From the IMG/VR virus record IMGVR_UViG_3300020200_000228, positions 1 through 20,794 of that record: a stretch of DNA of 20,794 nt. One strand, given 5' to 3'. Position 1 is the first letter of the stretch. The number at the start of each line of letters is the position of its first letter. The position numbers and the translations under genes were made by a program. The DNA is from a virus. The notes under the pieces were generated by a model. The model ran no database searches. It was given only the letters and a program-made list of their open reading frames with translations, and had not been told where the DNA came from. Shown piece after piece: positions 1-5,829 of the stretch.

Positions 1-420
1 ATGGCCAAAGATACATCCGGTCACAATCCTAATTTTGAAAAAAAATATGGTAACTTAATGGATAGACCTCATATTGCAGATGCGCTCAAAAAGGCACGAG
101 ATTTTAATTCGTTTTTAAAGGCTGTAAAGCAATTTGAAAGTGTAAACGGGGTAATCAAAGAATCTACTGAAAACTTTATTGGTGCTGCATTAGTAAAAAA
201 GAGCGGCATGGTAAAAGATTTGGATTCATTGGAAAAAGAACCGATTTATGTTAGGGATGTTTTACCTATATATAGAAAAGAGGGTAGTTCATATGTTGTT
301 AAATCCTTAATGACTGGAAACGCATTAAAAGTTCCTGCTGCAAATCTAATAGTTAAAATGAAGGACCAATTTGAGCCTGATAAGTGGGCTAAGTTTATGG
401 CCAAAATGACTAGATACTAA
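1..420 (+). CDS. Hypothetical protein, 139 residues (start at window edge)
   Basis: The frame is open from the first base, which happens to be an ATG, to a TAA at 418-420. Because the window begins here, the true start may lie upstream. The protein is lysine-rich and soluble, with no signal peptide or membrane segment. The central part (about residues 80-115, around EPIYVRDVLPIYRKEGSSY) looks like short beta strands. I recognise no family. The next gene starts 8 bases downstream on the same strand, so it is probably cotranscribed with the two genes that follow. Confidence 0.7.
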   Translation: MAKDTSGHNPNFEKKYGNLMDRPHIADALKKARDFNSFLKAVKQFESVNGVIKESTENFIGAALVKKSGMVKDLDSLEKEPIYVRDVLPIYRKEGSSYVVKSLMTGNALKVPAANLIVKMKDQFEPDKWAKFMAKMTRY

Positions 421-428
421 ATCAAACG

Positions 429-755
429 ATGAAACTATCTGAATTAAGATATATCATCAGAGAAGAGGTCAGACGGGTAATAAACGAAGTTACTATATCC
501 GATGATGATAGGGTTAATTACTCACCTAAGTTCATAAAGGATGTGGAGAGGTTATACGATATTGAAAGTCGTGCTCGTAGAATGTTATACAATTCCAAAA
601 GTATGGATCAACTATGGTCACGACCTACTATACACAAAATTAACAATGAGTGGGATAAACTAACAGAAAAGTTATTTAAAACACCGGAATGGAAAAAGTG
701 GTGTAAGGAAAAGAGGCTTTTGGATAAGTATCCATTTGAGGATGTATTAGCCTAA
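429..755 (+). CDS. Small protein with capsid-targeting-like N-terminus
   Basis: 108 residues. The first 20 (MKLSELRYIIREEVRRVINE) form a charged amphipathic helix that closely matches the start of the next gene product (MKLSQLRQMIKEAVEDIIGQ), although the remainders are unrelated. Among T4-like phages, unrelated internal head proteins share a short N-terminal capsid-targeting peptide that is removed by the prohead protease after a glutamate; the I-N-E at residues 18-20 would suit such a site. That role is inference. The rest is a charged, tryptophan-containing, probably helical domain that I do not recognise. The start is fixed by this shared N-terminus. Confidence 0.75.
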   Translation: MKLSELRYIIREEVRRVINEVTISDDDRVNYSPKFIKDVERLYDIESRARRMLYNSKSMDQLWSRPTIHKINNEWDKLTEKLFKTPEWKKWCKEKRLLDKYPFEDVLA

Positions 756-788
756 AGAACTATATTTATACTAAATAGGAAACAAACA

Positions 789-1181
789 ATGAAGCTATCC
801 CAATTAAGACAAATGATTAAGGAGGCTGTTGAGGATATAATAGGGCAAGAAAACATAAAGGCTTATTATACAGCGTTATGTAATTCTGAGGGTGTTAAAC
901 CTCTACCCATAAAGTTTGGCAGGGTTGGTGGTGCTGGAGCAGCGACCACTTACAATCCTAAAACGATGAAGGGGTTGTATATTACATTTGATGTTAATAG
1001 ATTACATGACCCAGAAACCGCAATTATTCATGAATTGACTCATCAAATAAAATTAGAAACTGAAGGTGATGCTTATGTTGGTAAAAGGGATAAGTTGGAT
1101 AAATTTAGAAAGTTAGAGAATAAGTTAATTGATAAGTATCTTTATTCAAAATACTCAAAACTATTATACAATTCAAAGTAA
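789..1181 (+). CDS. Putative zinc metallopeptidase with capsid-targeting-like N-terminus
   Basis: 130 residues. Residues 1-20 repeat the N-terminal motif of the preceding gene. The C-terminal domain carries HELTH at residues 81-85, the HExxH zinc signature, preceded by the hydrophobic strand/helix pattern PETAII as expected for a small zincin. A third zinc ligand is not certain; candidates are E90, E92 or D94 just downstream. The lysine-rich tail is helical. If the N-terminus is a targeting peptide, this would be a protease packaged in the head or injected with the DNA; that is inference. A strong terminator follows 14 bases after the stop, so this is the last gene of its transcription unit. 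Confidence 0.75.
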   Translation: MKLSQLRQMIKEAVEDIIGQENIKAYYTALCNSEGVKPLPIKFGRVGGAGAATTYNPKTMKGLYITFDVNRLHDPETAIIHELTHQIKLETEGDAYVGKRDKLDKFRKLENKLIDKYLYSKYSKLLYNSK

Positions 1182-1195
1182 TTACGAAAAAAGAG

Positions 1196-1220
1196 AACCC
1201 CGAACCTACGGGGTTTTTTT
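1196..1220 (+). terminator. Rho-independent terminator
   Basis: A 7-bp perfect stem AACCCCG / CGGGGTT with a 6-base loop (AACCTA) runs directly into seven T residues. It lies 14 bases after the stop codon of the metallopeptidase gene and ends the first transcription unit of the window. Confidence 0.9.
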
Positions 1221-1985
1221 ATGCGCAAACGAATGAACGCAGTGAGTGAGTGGGAAATAAACACAAAAAAAATAATAGTATATAGTAGTAGTATTATAAG
1301 TAGTAGTAGTAGTATATAAAAAGAACTATATAAGAACACACCCCCATTAACCCACACAAGCAACAACAACCAAACCAAACAAACAAAGAGAGAGAGAGAA
1401 AGCTTGCTCAAAAAATGAACAAATTTCCCACAATCCCCCACTTTCCCCCACTTTATATTATATGACAGGGTAAAAACATTAAAAGAACCCATAGAAAAAA
1501 TGGGTGTCAAAAATAGGAATAGAGTAAGGAAAGAAGAAGAAGGCAAGAATAGGGGTGGGGGAATGTAGATAATACCCAATAATGACAGGGTAAAAGGCAG
1601 GAGAAAATGGCTTAGAAAAGCTGTATCAAAATTGGGAAAATAGAGCTTTTATAAATATTGGGGAAAAAATTGTAACAACAAAAAAACTCCCCTTGGTTAC
1701 CCCATAACATCAGCTTCATCGCTCTCAACACATTATTTTGGTGTGATGGGATTAACATTTCCCACATCATGTCTAACACAGCGCAGATGATGTAAGGCGT
1801 GGTGTTGTGCTATTAAGCTCGAGCGCTTATACTACTACTACTATATAGTATATGTAACACATCCTTCTCTCTTGTCTATATACTATATACTATTATACTA
1901 TATAGTGTTAGTGTATGGTTGTGGGGTGTTATAACAAATTTATTTTTTGTGTGGGTTTTATTCCCCAGCGCTTCTACTACTATAT

Positions 1986-2014
1986 ACTATATACTATATA
2001 CACCATATAACACA
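1986..2014 (+). repeat. 29-bp direct repeat, copy 1
   Basis: Identical to 2131-2159: an ACTATATACT-type AT-rich tract ending in CACCATATAACACA. The two copies are 145 bases apart inside the non-coding region, each preceded by more TACTATA units. Confidence 0.85.
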
Positions 2015-2023
2015 GCTATTGGG

Positions 2024-2051
2024 GTGTGTGTGTGTGTGTGTGTGTGTGTGT
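2024..2051. repeat. (GT)14 dinucleotide repeat
   Basis: An uninterrupted run of 14 GT units on the + strand, followed by CTATATACTATT. Such a long perfect dinucleotide run is rare in phage DNA and could adopt a left-handed or slipped structure; it may also vary in length between virions. Confidence 0.95.
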
Positions 2052-2130
2052 CTATATACTATTACTATATACTACAGCGCTACTACATCACTTCGGCTCA
2101 TTCCGGCTTTTCCCTATATATACTACTACT

Positions 2131-2159
2131 ACTATATACTATATACACCATATAACACA
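2131..2159 (+). repeat. 29-bp direct repeat, copy 2
   Basis: Second identical copy of the 1986-2014 unit. It is preceded by TACTACTACT and followed by ACGCTTGGTGTCTGTCTGTC. Confidence 0.85.
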
Positions 2160-2210
2160 ACGCTTGGTGTCTGTCTGTCTATATACTACTACTATATAGT
2201 ACAAGAGGGG

Positions 2211-2277
2211 TGTGGATAAATTTAACGATAATTTAACATAAAAAGCTTGGAAATATGGATTTTCTGTTGTATCTTTA
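2211..2277 (+). promoter_or_regulatory. Promoter module 1 with DnaA box (no gene behind it)
   Basis: A perfect DnaA-box 9-mer TGTGGATAA (2211-2219) is followed by the AT-rich element TTTAACGATAATTTAACAT, then AAAGCTTGG with CTTG at 2246-2249, exactly 20 bases, and TATCTTTA at 2270-2277. This fits the Bacteroidota -33/-7 promoter. No gene lies between it and the palindrome at 2303, so it looks like an upstream duplicate of module 2, or it makes a very short RNA. Confidence 0.7.
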
Positions 2278-2302
2278 TGGGGGGGATTATATATAAAAAA
2301 AC

Positions 2303-2320
2303 TGTCCAATAAATTGGACA
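2303..2320. promoter_or_regulatory. Perfect 18-bp palindrome TGTCCAAT-AA-ATTGGACA
   Basis: Two 8-base arms separated by AA, identical base for base to 16321-16338 and related to 11273-11298 and 18828-18847. It has no T-run here, unlike the other copies, which argues for an operator role at this place. It sits between promoter modules 1 and 2, just 7 bases upstream of a DnaA box. Confidence 0.7.
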
Positions 2321-2326
2321 CCGGAA

Positions 2327-2393
2327 TGTGGATAACTTTAATGAAATTTTAATCCAAAAAGCTTGGAAATATGGATTTTGTGTATTATCTTTA
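2327..2393 (+). promoter_or_regulatory. Promoter module 2 with DnaA box
   Basis: TGTGGATAA at 2327-2335, a diverged AT-rich element, AAAGCTTGG with CTTG at 2362-2365, 20 bases, and TATCTTTA at 2386-2393. It drives the small genes starting at 2415. The sequence from the DnaA box to the start codon closely matches 11309-11399. Confidence 0.8.
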
Positions 2394-2414
2394 CTTTATA
2401 AATTAATGAGAGAT

Positions 2415-2627
2415 ATGAAAAACAATATGTTTTCCACCAATTCAGTCCGATTATACCTTAGTATTGATTGGCCCTATGCTTCAACCTGTTTTGCTACTGA
2501 TATGGTTAAATATGGTAGTGAGGTATCGGCTGCAGTAGTTTCAATGTGGTTTTCAACCTATTTCCCATCCCCAATTGGGTGGTTGGAATATGAGAAAATG
2601 AAGGAAAACTTAAATATGAATGTTTAA
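2415..2627 (+). CDS. Hypothetical protein, 70 residues
   Basis: Starts MKNNMFSTNSVRLYLSIDWP. An in-frame reading extends upstream to 2328, but that part is the translated promoter module. The chosen ATG lies 21 bases after the -7 box, the same distance seen for the genes at 16429, 16661, 18961 and 11397; an alternative ATG at 2406 would leave almost no leader. The protein is rich in aromatic and small residues and has a moderately hydrophobic middle (FATDMVKYGSEVSAAVVSMW) but no clear membrane helix. Family unknown. Confidence 0.6.
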   Translation: MKNNMFSTNSVRLYLSIDWPYASTCFATDMVKYGSEVSAAVVSMWFSTYFPSPIGWLEYEKMKENLNMNV

Positions 2628-2649
2628 TTAAAAAATAATCTTATATAAT

Positions 2650-2829
2650 ATGAAAAATTTGGAATTTAAAGCAGTAGGTAAAAGAAATTTTATGGGTTTT
2701 CAATGGTACAGGTGTATTGTTGATGGTATTGAGGTTTGTAAATATCGTGCCCTAGATGCCGACCATGCTCGTAGGATACATAATAAGAATTGGGACTCGA
2801 TTTGGTCCCAAGTAAGTAATCTTTCATAA
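2650..2829 (+). CDS. Hypothetical protein, 59 residues
   Basis: ATG at 2650, TAA at 2827-2829. The product (MKNLEFKAVGKRNFMGFQWY...) is basic with several tryptophans and a pattern of short strands, then a helical DADHARRIHNKNWDSIWSQ end. It resembles small phage proteins of the type that convert an amino-acid modification pattern, but I cannot name a family. The next gene begins one base after its stop, so it belongs to the operon behind promoter module 2. Confidence 0.65.
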   Translation: MKNLEFKAVGKRNFMGFQWYRCIVDGIEVCKYRALDADHARRIHNKNWDSIWSQVSNLS

Positions 2830-2830
2830 T

Positions 2831-3061
2831 ATGAAATTGACATCATCAGTTATCGGTCGGATAGAAGAGGTATTCGGTGAGTTTGACATCTGTCAGGATT
2901 GGTGGGGAAAAAGTAACCTATATTTCCGTTTTGGGTATTGGAAACGGATTAATGTGGTTGAACTTCAAAACCTCTTACCTAACCCCATCCTTGCGGTAGA
3001 GGATACAATGGAGGATGATGATTGTGGAACTCTTTATTCCTATGAAATAAGGTATATTTAA
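2831..3061 (+). CDS. Hypothetical acidic protein, 76 residues
   Basis: Begins MKLTSSVIGRIEEVFGEFDI one base after the preceding stop, and ends in the run TMEDDDCGTLYSYEIRYI. It is acidic, has aromatic-rich segments (QDWWGKSNLYFRFGYWKR) and probably mixes helix and strand. No membrane segment and no recognised motif. Its stop codon lies 2 bases before the next promoter module, so it ends the short operon that starts at 2415. Confidence 0.7.
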   Translation: MKLTSSVIGRIEEVFGEFDICQDWWGKSNLYFRFGYWKRINVVELQNLLPNPILAVEDTMEDDDCGTLYSYEIRYI

Positions 3062-3063
3062 AA

Positions 3064-3120
3064 TTTAATGATAATTTAATATAGAAAGCTTGGATATATG
3101 CCCTTTGTGTAGTATCTTTA
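3064..3120 (+). promoter_or_regulatory. Promoter module 3 (no DnaA box)
   Basis: TTTAATGATAATTTAATAT, then GAAAGCTTGG (CTTG 3089-3092), 20 bases, TATCTTTA at 3113-3120. The AT-rich element is identical to the one at 11319. It directly follows a stop codon and lacks both the palindrome and the DnaA box. Confidence 0.8.
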
Positions 3121-3155
3121 CTTTGTAAGTGATTGAGAAATAAACCCCCTAAAAA

Positions 3156-3443
3156 ATGAATAAATTAAGTTCGATTACCCCCCTCCTTTCCCAACTAAGT
3201 CTTGAAGAGCTTCGCACTCTTAATAGTATGGTAGTTGCCACAATCAAATCCACCCGTAACCTTGAGAGTAAGTTGGTTGGTGCGCAGTTGAGAGTTGGTG
3301 ATATGGTTATGTGTGACCACCCAAAGGTGCGTGGTAGTAAACTACGGGTCACTAAAATCGGCCGAACTAAAGCATCGGTTAAGGATGAGGCCGGTGGTCG
3401 TGGTTACAATATTCCTATGAGTATGTTAATTTTATCCAAATAA
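3156..3443 (+). CDS. Small-barrel-like protein, 95 residues (paralogue of the 4496 product)
   Basis: Residues 1-45 are a helical segment (LSLEELRTLNSMVVATIKST). From about residue 46, LRVGDMVMCDHPKVRGSKLRVTKIGRTKASVKDEAGGRGYNIPMSML reads as a series of short strands with the 'VGD.V.c..pK..G..L.V.KIgR.ka.V' pattern of KOW/SH3-like small barrels, which often bind nucleic acid or ribosomes. The same helix-plus-barrel order occurs in the 4496-5038 product. The barrel assignment is inference from pattern. It is the first gene behind promoter module 3, with a CCCCCT-containing leader. Confidence 0.7.
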   Translation: MNKLSSITPLLSQLSLEELRTLNSMVVATIKSTRNLESKLVGAQLRVGDMVMCDHPKVRGSKLRVTKIGRTKASVKDEAGGRGYNIPMSMLILSK

Positions 3444-3445
3444 TT

Positions 3446-3598
3446 ATGATAGAGGTCTATTTGATGCAGAATGGTAAGGTGGTTAAATCCCTTAAATGTT
3501 CGAGGTATCGGTTGAAATCAACCCTTGCCGGTGTGAGAGCGCTTGTTGGTACTCTACCCCAAAAAAAGAAGGATATCTTTAAAATTGTGGTTGAATAA
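3446..3598 (+). CDS. Hypothetical basic protein, 50 residues
   Basis: ATG two bases after the preceding stop; TAA at 3596-3598. The product (MIEVYLMQNGKVVKSLKCSR...) is strongly basic, with a first half of short strands followed by a probable helix (RYRLKSTLAGVRALVG) and a KKKD turn. The C-terminus IFKIVVE returns to a strand. Family unknown. Packing on both sides is tight, the next ATG following directly after its stop, which supports it as a real gene. Confidence 0.65.
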   Translation: MIEVYLMQNGKVVKSLKCSRYRLKSTLAGVRALVGTLPQKKKDIFKIVVE

Positions 3599-3736
3599 AT
3601 GATAGATATGAAAGAGATGTTTAATGAAATCGCAGATATGTGGAAAAATGACCGGAAAGAGGTAATAGGTAGTATCCTATTTATCGCTGGTGGTGGTACT
3701 TTGTTCTACTTTTTGATGTTAATTGTTGGAGAATAA
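3599..3736 (+). CDS. Small single-pass membrane protein, 45 residues
   Basis: ATG immediately follows the preceding TAA. Residues 1-21 are charged and helical (MIDMKEMFNEIADMWKNDRKE); residues 22-43 form a hydrophobic segment with a GGG kink (VIGSILFIAGGGTLFYFLMLIV) ending at GE. The expected topology is N-terminus in the cytoplasm with one membrane span. No family recognised. Confidence 0.65.
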   Translation: MIDMKEMFNEIADMWKNDRKEVIGSILFIAGGGTLFYFLMLIVGE

Positions 3737-3771
3737 AATTAAAGTAATGAAAAACCTTAAATATTACTACG

Positions 3772-4008
3772 ATGAATTTGTTTAAAAAATTATTTATTCC
3801 TAACGGACAAAAAGAAACCGTAACAGCTTATGAAACTTGGGTTGTTAGATGGAGAAGCAGACACGGACAATATTCAGGTGAAACACAGGATGAATGCGAA
3901 ATATTTACAACAAAAGAAGATGCTGAAAAATTTGCAACTCAATTAAGAGAAGCATTTAAGTTGATAAAGCATTCATCTGGTAATAGAGTAGAAGTTTCTA
4001 AGAACTAA
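3772..4008 (+). CDS. Hypothetical protein, 78 residues
   Basis: Begins MNLFKKLFIPNGQKETVTAY. The middle forms likely strands (YETWVVRWRSRHGQY) and the C-terminal half a helix (TKEDAEKFATQLREAFKLIK), a beta-beta-alpha order seen in many small phage proteins in which a helix starts with 'tkeeAekfa'. No named family. A 12-residue frame (3747-3785) overlaps its start in another phase and could be a coupled leader, but I do not call it. Confidence 0.7.
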   Translation: MNLFKKLFIPNGQKETVTAYETWVVRWRSRHGQYSGETQDECEIFTTKEDAEKFATQLREAFKLIKHSSGNRVEVSKN

Positions 4009-4039
4009 TGGTTCGGTGGTAATTTTTAAAACACTTACA

Positions 4040-4140
4040 TATAACTCGCTTATTTGTCCAGTTTTCCTTTACCTACTGACCAGGATTAAGATGAATTTGT
4101 GTGGGTAAAATTTGAAAATATAAAAATTATTTTGTATATT
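4040..4140 (+). repeat. 101-bp promoter-bearing repeat, copy 1
   Basis: Aligns without gaps to 8417-8517 with 83 of 101 bases identical by my count. Shared blocks include TATAACTCGC, ATTTGTCCA, ACCAGGATTA, ATTTGTGT and the final AAAATTATTTTGTATATT. It carries the promoter for the YD-repeat gene at 4146. Confidence 0.85.
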
Positions 4141-4142
4141 TA
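4111..4142 (+). promoter_or_regulatory. Bacteroidota-type promoter, class 2
   Basis: TTTG (4111-4114), 20 bases, TATATTTA (4135-4142). The ATG of the next gene is only 3 bases past the -7 box, so the transcript would start at or next to the start codon (near-leaderless). Confidence 0.7.
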
Positions 4143-4145
4143 AGT

Positions 4146-4469
4146 ATGAAAACAATAGCAGAGCAAATTAAATGGGATTTCAAAACCAATGGTAGCTTGA
4201 AAATATTGGATAAGAATGGTAATCAAATATACATTGAGGCTTCAAATGGAGGTTGGTCAAAACATGAATATGATTCTAAAGGCAATCTAATCTATATTGA
4301 GACTTCAGCTGAAGGTGGATTTTGGAGAAAGCATGAATATGATTCTCAAAATAATCTAATCTATTGGGAGGATTCAAACGGTCTGTGCGGAATCGTTCCA
4401 TGGGAGGATTCAAACGGTGAAATCGAAGACTTCGATTTCGAAATCGAAGATAACCGATTGGCGGAGTAA
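4146..4469 (+). CDS. YD-repeat-like protein, 107 residues
   Basis: The N-terminal MKTIAEQIKWDF is shared with the product at 7286. It is followed by units of about 21 residues with the pattern G-x-W-x-K-x-E-Y-D-S-x-G-N-x-I-Y-x-E: two clear units (residues about 36-78) and two WEDSNG fragments. The pattern resembles the YD repeats of RHS/wall-associated proteins, which fold as beta hairpins wrapped in series. The last 15 residues are acidic (EIEDFDFEIED). At DNA level an 18-base direct repeat (4365-4382 and 4401-4418) and a 20-bp palindrome (4430-4449) mark this end as recently rearranged. Function unknown. Confidence 0.75.
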   Translation: MKTIAEQIKWDFKTNGSLKILDKNGNQIYIEASNGGWSKHEYDSKGNLIYIETSAEGGFWRKHEYDSQNNLIYWEDSNGLCGIVPWEDSNGEIEDFDFEIEDNRLAE

Positions 4470-4495
4470 TAAAATAATATCTAAAAATAAAAATT

Positions 4496-5038
4496 ATGAA
4501 AGATTATCAATCTCACGCGTACAATGTAAACGCAGCCATTGAAATGCTGCAAAATGCAGATTACGAAACAATGGAAGAAATTATTAAGGGTGGAATCGAT
4601 GATGTAGAAATACTTTTACATTTATCTGATAATCCAACTACAAAAAACTTGAGACATCTAAGTTCCAAAGATCTTGGTTTATTAAGTAATAAACTTATTA
4701 GTTGGTATAATACAACTATTTCAACGATGAAATCCAAGCAAAAAATGGAAAAAAAGTATGAGGAATTTACCCTCAATGTGGGTACTATAGTTACTTGTAC
4801 CGAACCAAAGCTCGTTGGAAAATCGTTGGAGGTTGTTAAAAAACCCCGCCTAAGAAAGTGTGGTAGGGTATTAGTTTGGGTTCGTCCAACTGATTCAACT
4901 CGTACCTATAAAGTTCCTATAGAGCTGATAGTTTTCCCAAATGGGAAACATTATCCCAAAGAATATTTCCTTTATTATGTACATCCGGAATATGATTGGG
5001 GAGGGCTTAAATGGTCTGATTATTTTACGGAGAAATAA
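4496..5038 (+). CDS. Helical plus small-barrel-like protein, 180 residues
   Basis: Residues 1-70 are helical (MLQNADYETMEEIIKGGIDD..). Residues about 55-150 match the 3156 product in order and spacing: LSSKDLGLLSNKLI, then LNVGTIVTCTEPKLVGKSLEVVKKPRLRKCGRV, then the R-x-Y-x-V-P-x-x-L signature. This barrel-like domain would suit RNA or DNA contact; that is inference. A tryptophan- and tyrosine-rich tail follows (YPKEYFLYYVHPEYDWGG). It starts 26 bases after the YD-repeat gene and 15 bases before the next gene. Confidence 0.7.
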   Translation: MKDYQSHAYNVNAAIEMLQNADYETMEEIIKGGIDDVEILLHLSDNPTTKNLRHLSSKDLGLLSNKLISWYNTTISTMKSKQKMEKKYEEFTLNVGTIVTCTEPKLVGKSLEVVKKPRLRKCGRVLVWVRPTDSTRTYKVPIELIVFPNGKHYPKEYFLYYVHPEYDWGGLKWSDYFTEK

Positions 5039-5053
5039 ACAAAAATAAAAATC

Positions 5054-5311
5054 ATGAACAATTCAGAATTTATAGCACAAATTATTCAAGAAAAACTACA
5101 AAACGGCATTAATGGAAATAAGTTTCTAAAAATAAAAATTTTACCAATAATGAAACATCCGTTCAAAGAACAATATAACATCCCAATAATAATGGATGAT
5201 GATAAAATTGTTGTGAGCATATATAATAGTAAACTAGAACAAAATGAACAAGATTTAATCAATCTTTCACATATACACGAATCAGAATCTTATGATGATA
5301 AAATTTTCTAA
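5054..5311 (+). CDS. Hypothetical protein, 85 residues
   Basis: Starts MNNSEFIAQIIQEKLQNGIN and ends ESESYDDKIF. A helical start is followed by strand-like stretches (FLKIKILPIM, NIPIIMDDDKIVVSIYNSK) and a polar acidic end. No signal peptide, no membrane span, no recognised motif. Translation initiation follows the common local AAATAAAAATCATG pattern also seen before the genes at 4496 and 5331, which supports the start. Confidence 0.65.
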   Translation: MNNSEFIAQIIQEKLQNGINGNKFLKIKILPIMKHPFKEQYNIPIIMDDDKIVVSIYNSKLEQNEQDLINLSHIHESESYDDKIF

Positions 5312-5330
5312 ATAAAAAATAAAAATAGCA

Positions 5331-5573
5331 ATGAAAAAGCTAATCCAATTCCTATTCAATAGGAAAAAAAGAGTATATAGTAGTAACAGTATAGTAAGAC
5401 CAATGGACTTTAAATACAACCCTATAGACTCCAACCCCAAAGTTTTAGGGCTAGAGCATAACCCAAACATTAAATCCGTTATTGAACCACCAATGAGTTC
5501 AACGGAGTGGTGTATTAAAGAGCATAATAGGTTCGCTAATTCGCTATTGGGAAAAAAATGGAAGGGAATTTAA
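5331..5573 (+). CDS. Hypothetical protein, 80 residues
   Basis: The basic N-terminus MKKLIQFLFNRKKRVYSS is followed by an extended, proline-containing middle (RPMDFKYNPIDSNPKVLG) and a helix with a conserved-looking SSTEWCIKEHNRFANSLLGKKW end. It has no signal peptide: the N-terminal hydrophobic run is only 6 residues and interrupted by charge. The family is not recognised. It lies in a regular series of genes with 14-20 base gaps. Confidence 0.65.
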   Translation: MKKLIQFLFNRKKRVYSSNSIVRPMDFKYNPIDSNPKVLGLEHNPNIKSVIEPPMSSTEWCIKEHNRFANSLLGKKWKGI

Positions 5574-5586
5574 AAATACACCAAAA

Positions 5587-5829
5587 ATGAAAAAAACCAA
5601 ATATAGTGAAGGGTACATCCCCAAAATCAAATATTGGATAGATAAGTTACTTAAAGCAGGTACACCAATCGAACAAGCGGCTGCGCTTAGTAAGATTAAC
5701 TACTTTAAGAAAAGACACCAACAAAAATATGGTGGTGATATCGTATCAATCGCTGAGCTGATGGTGAAGGATAGCAAACCCAAAGATGATGTATCAAGCT
5801 TATTTTCCCATTACACCTCATCGAAATAG
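5587..5829 (+). CDS. Hypothetical basic helical protein, 80 residues
   Basis: Lysine-rich (MKKTKYSEGYIPKIKYWIDK...), with two likely helices: IKYWIDKLLKAGTPIEQAAALSKINYFKKRHQQKY and IVSIAELMVKDS. The arrangement could suit a small DNA- or RNA-binding protein, but no motif is decisive. It is the last gene before a 300-base gap. Confidence 0.65.
   Translation: MKKTKYSEGYIPKIKYWIDKLLKAGTPIEQAAALSKINYFKKRHQQKYGGDIVSIAELMVKDSKPKDDVSSLFSHYTSSK

Larger units (their letters stand above)
1223..2210. other. Non-coding low-complexity region, candidate replication origin
   Basis: About 1 kb with no convincing gene. It begins A/C-rich (1321-1385), becomes A/G-rich (1490-1680) and ends T-rich with pyrimidine runs (1820-2200). 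TAGTAGTAG runs near 1277-1315 are mirrored as ACTACTACTA runs near 1829-1842, 2121-2133 and 2186-2193, so the ends are inverted relative to each other. Motifs AGCGCT plus TACTACTATATA recur at about 1822, 1968 and 2076. There is a (GT)14 run and a 29-bp direct repeat. Two perfect DnaA-box 9-mers lie just past its right end. Skew change, AT-rich iterons and DnaA boxes would fit an origin, but this is inference. Open frames here translate to low-complexity peptides and are rejected. Confidence 0.5.

Noticed and set aside
1142-1579. Minus-strand frame of 145 codons in the repeat region
   Set aside because: The translation is a run of L, F, S and I from purine-rich + strand repeats, overlaps the end of a real gene and the terminator, and has no domain character.
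1650-1657. TATAAATA, the T4 late-promoter core
   Set aside because: A single match in an AT-rich region with no gene behind it. The phage's promoters here are of the Bacteroidota type, so this is most likely chance.
2101-2200. CRISPR-like array in the TACTACTA repeats
   Set aside because: Unit lengths and spacers are irregular, and the 'spacers' are themselves low-complexity repeats. No cas genes are in the window.
1919-2219. Two overlapping + strand frames across the (GT)n and TACTATA repeats
   Set aside because: They translate to CVCVCV and YYYY tracts and follow the repeats in each phase; no sign of selection as protein.
2328-2414. N-terminal extension of the 2415 gene
   Set aside because: These codons are the promoter module itself (DnaA box, -33 and -7 boxes); the transcript starts after them.
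3747-3785. 12-codon frame overlapping the start of the 3772 gene
   Set aside because: Too short to support on its own, and no repeat of the arrangement or leader-peptide signature such as a run of one amino acid.
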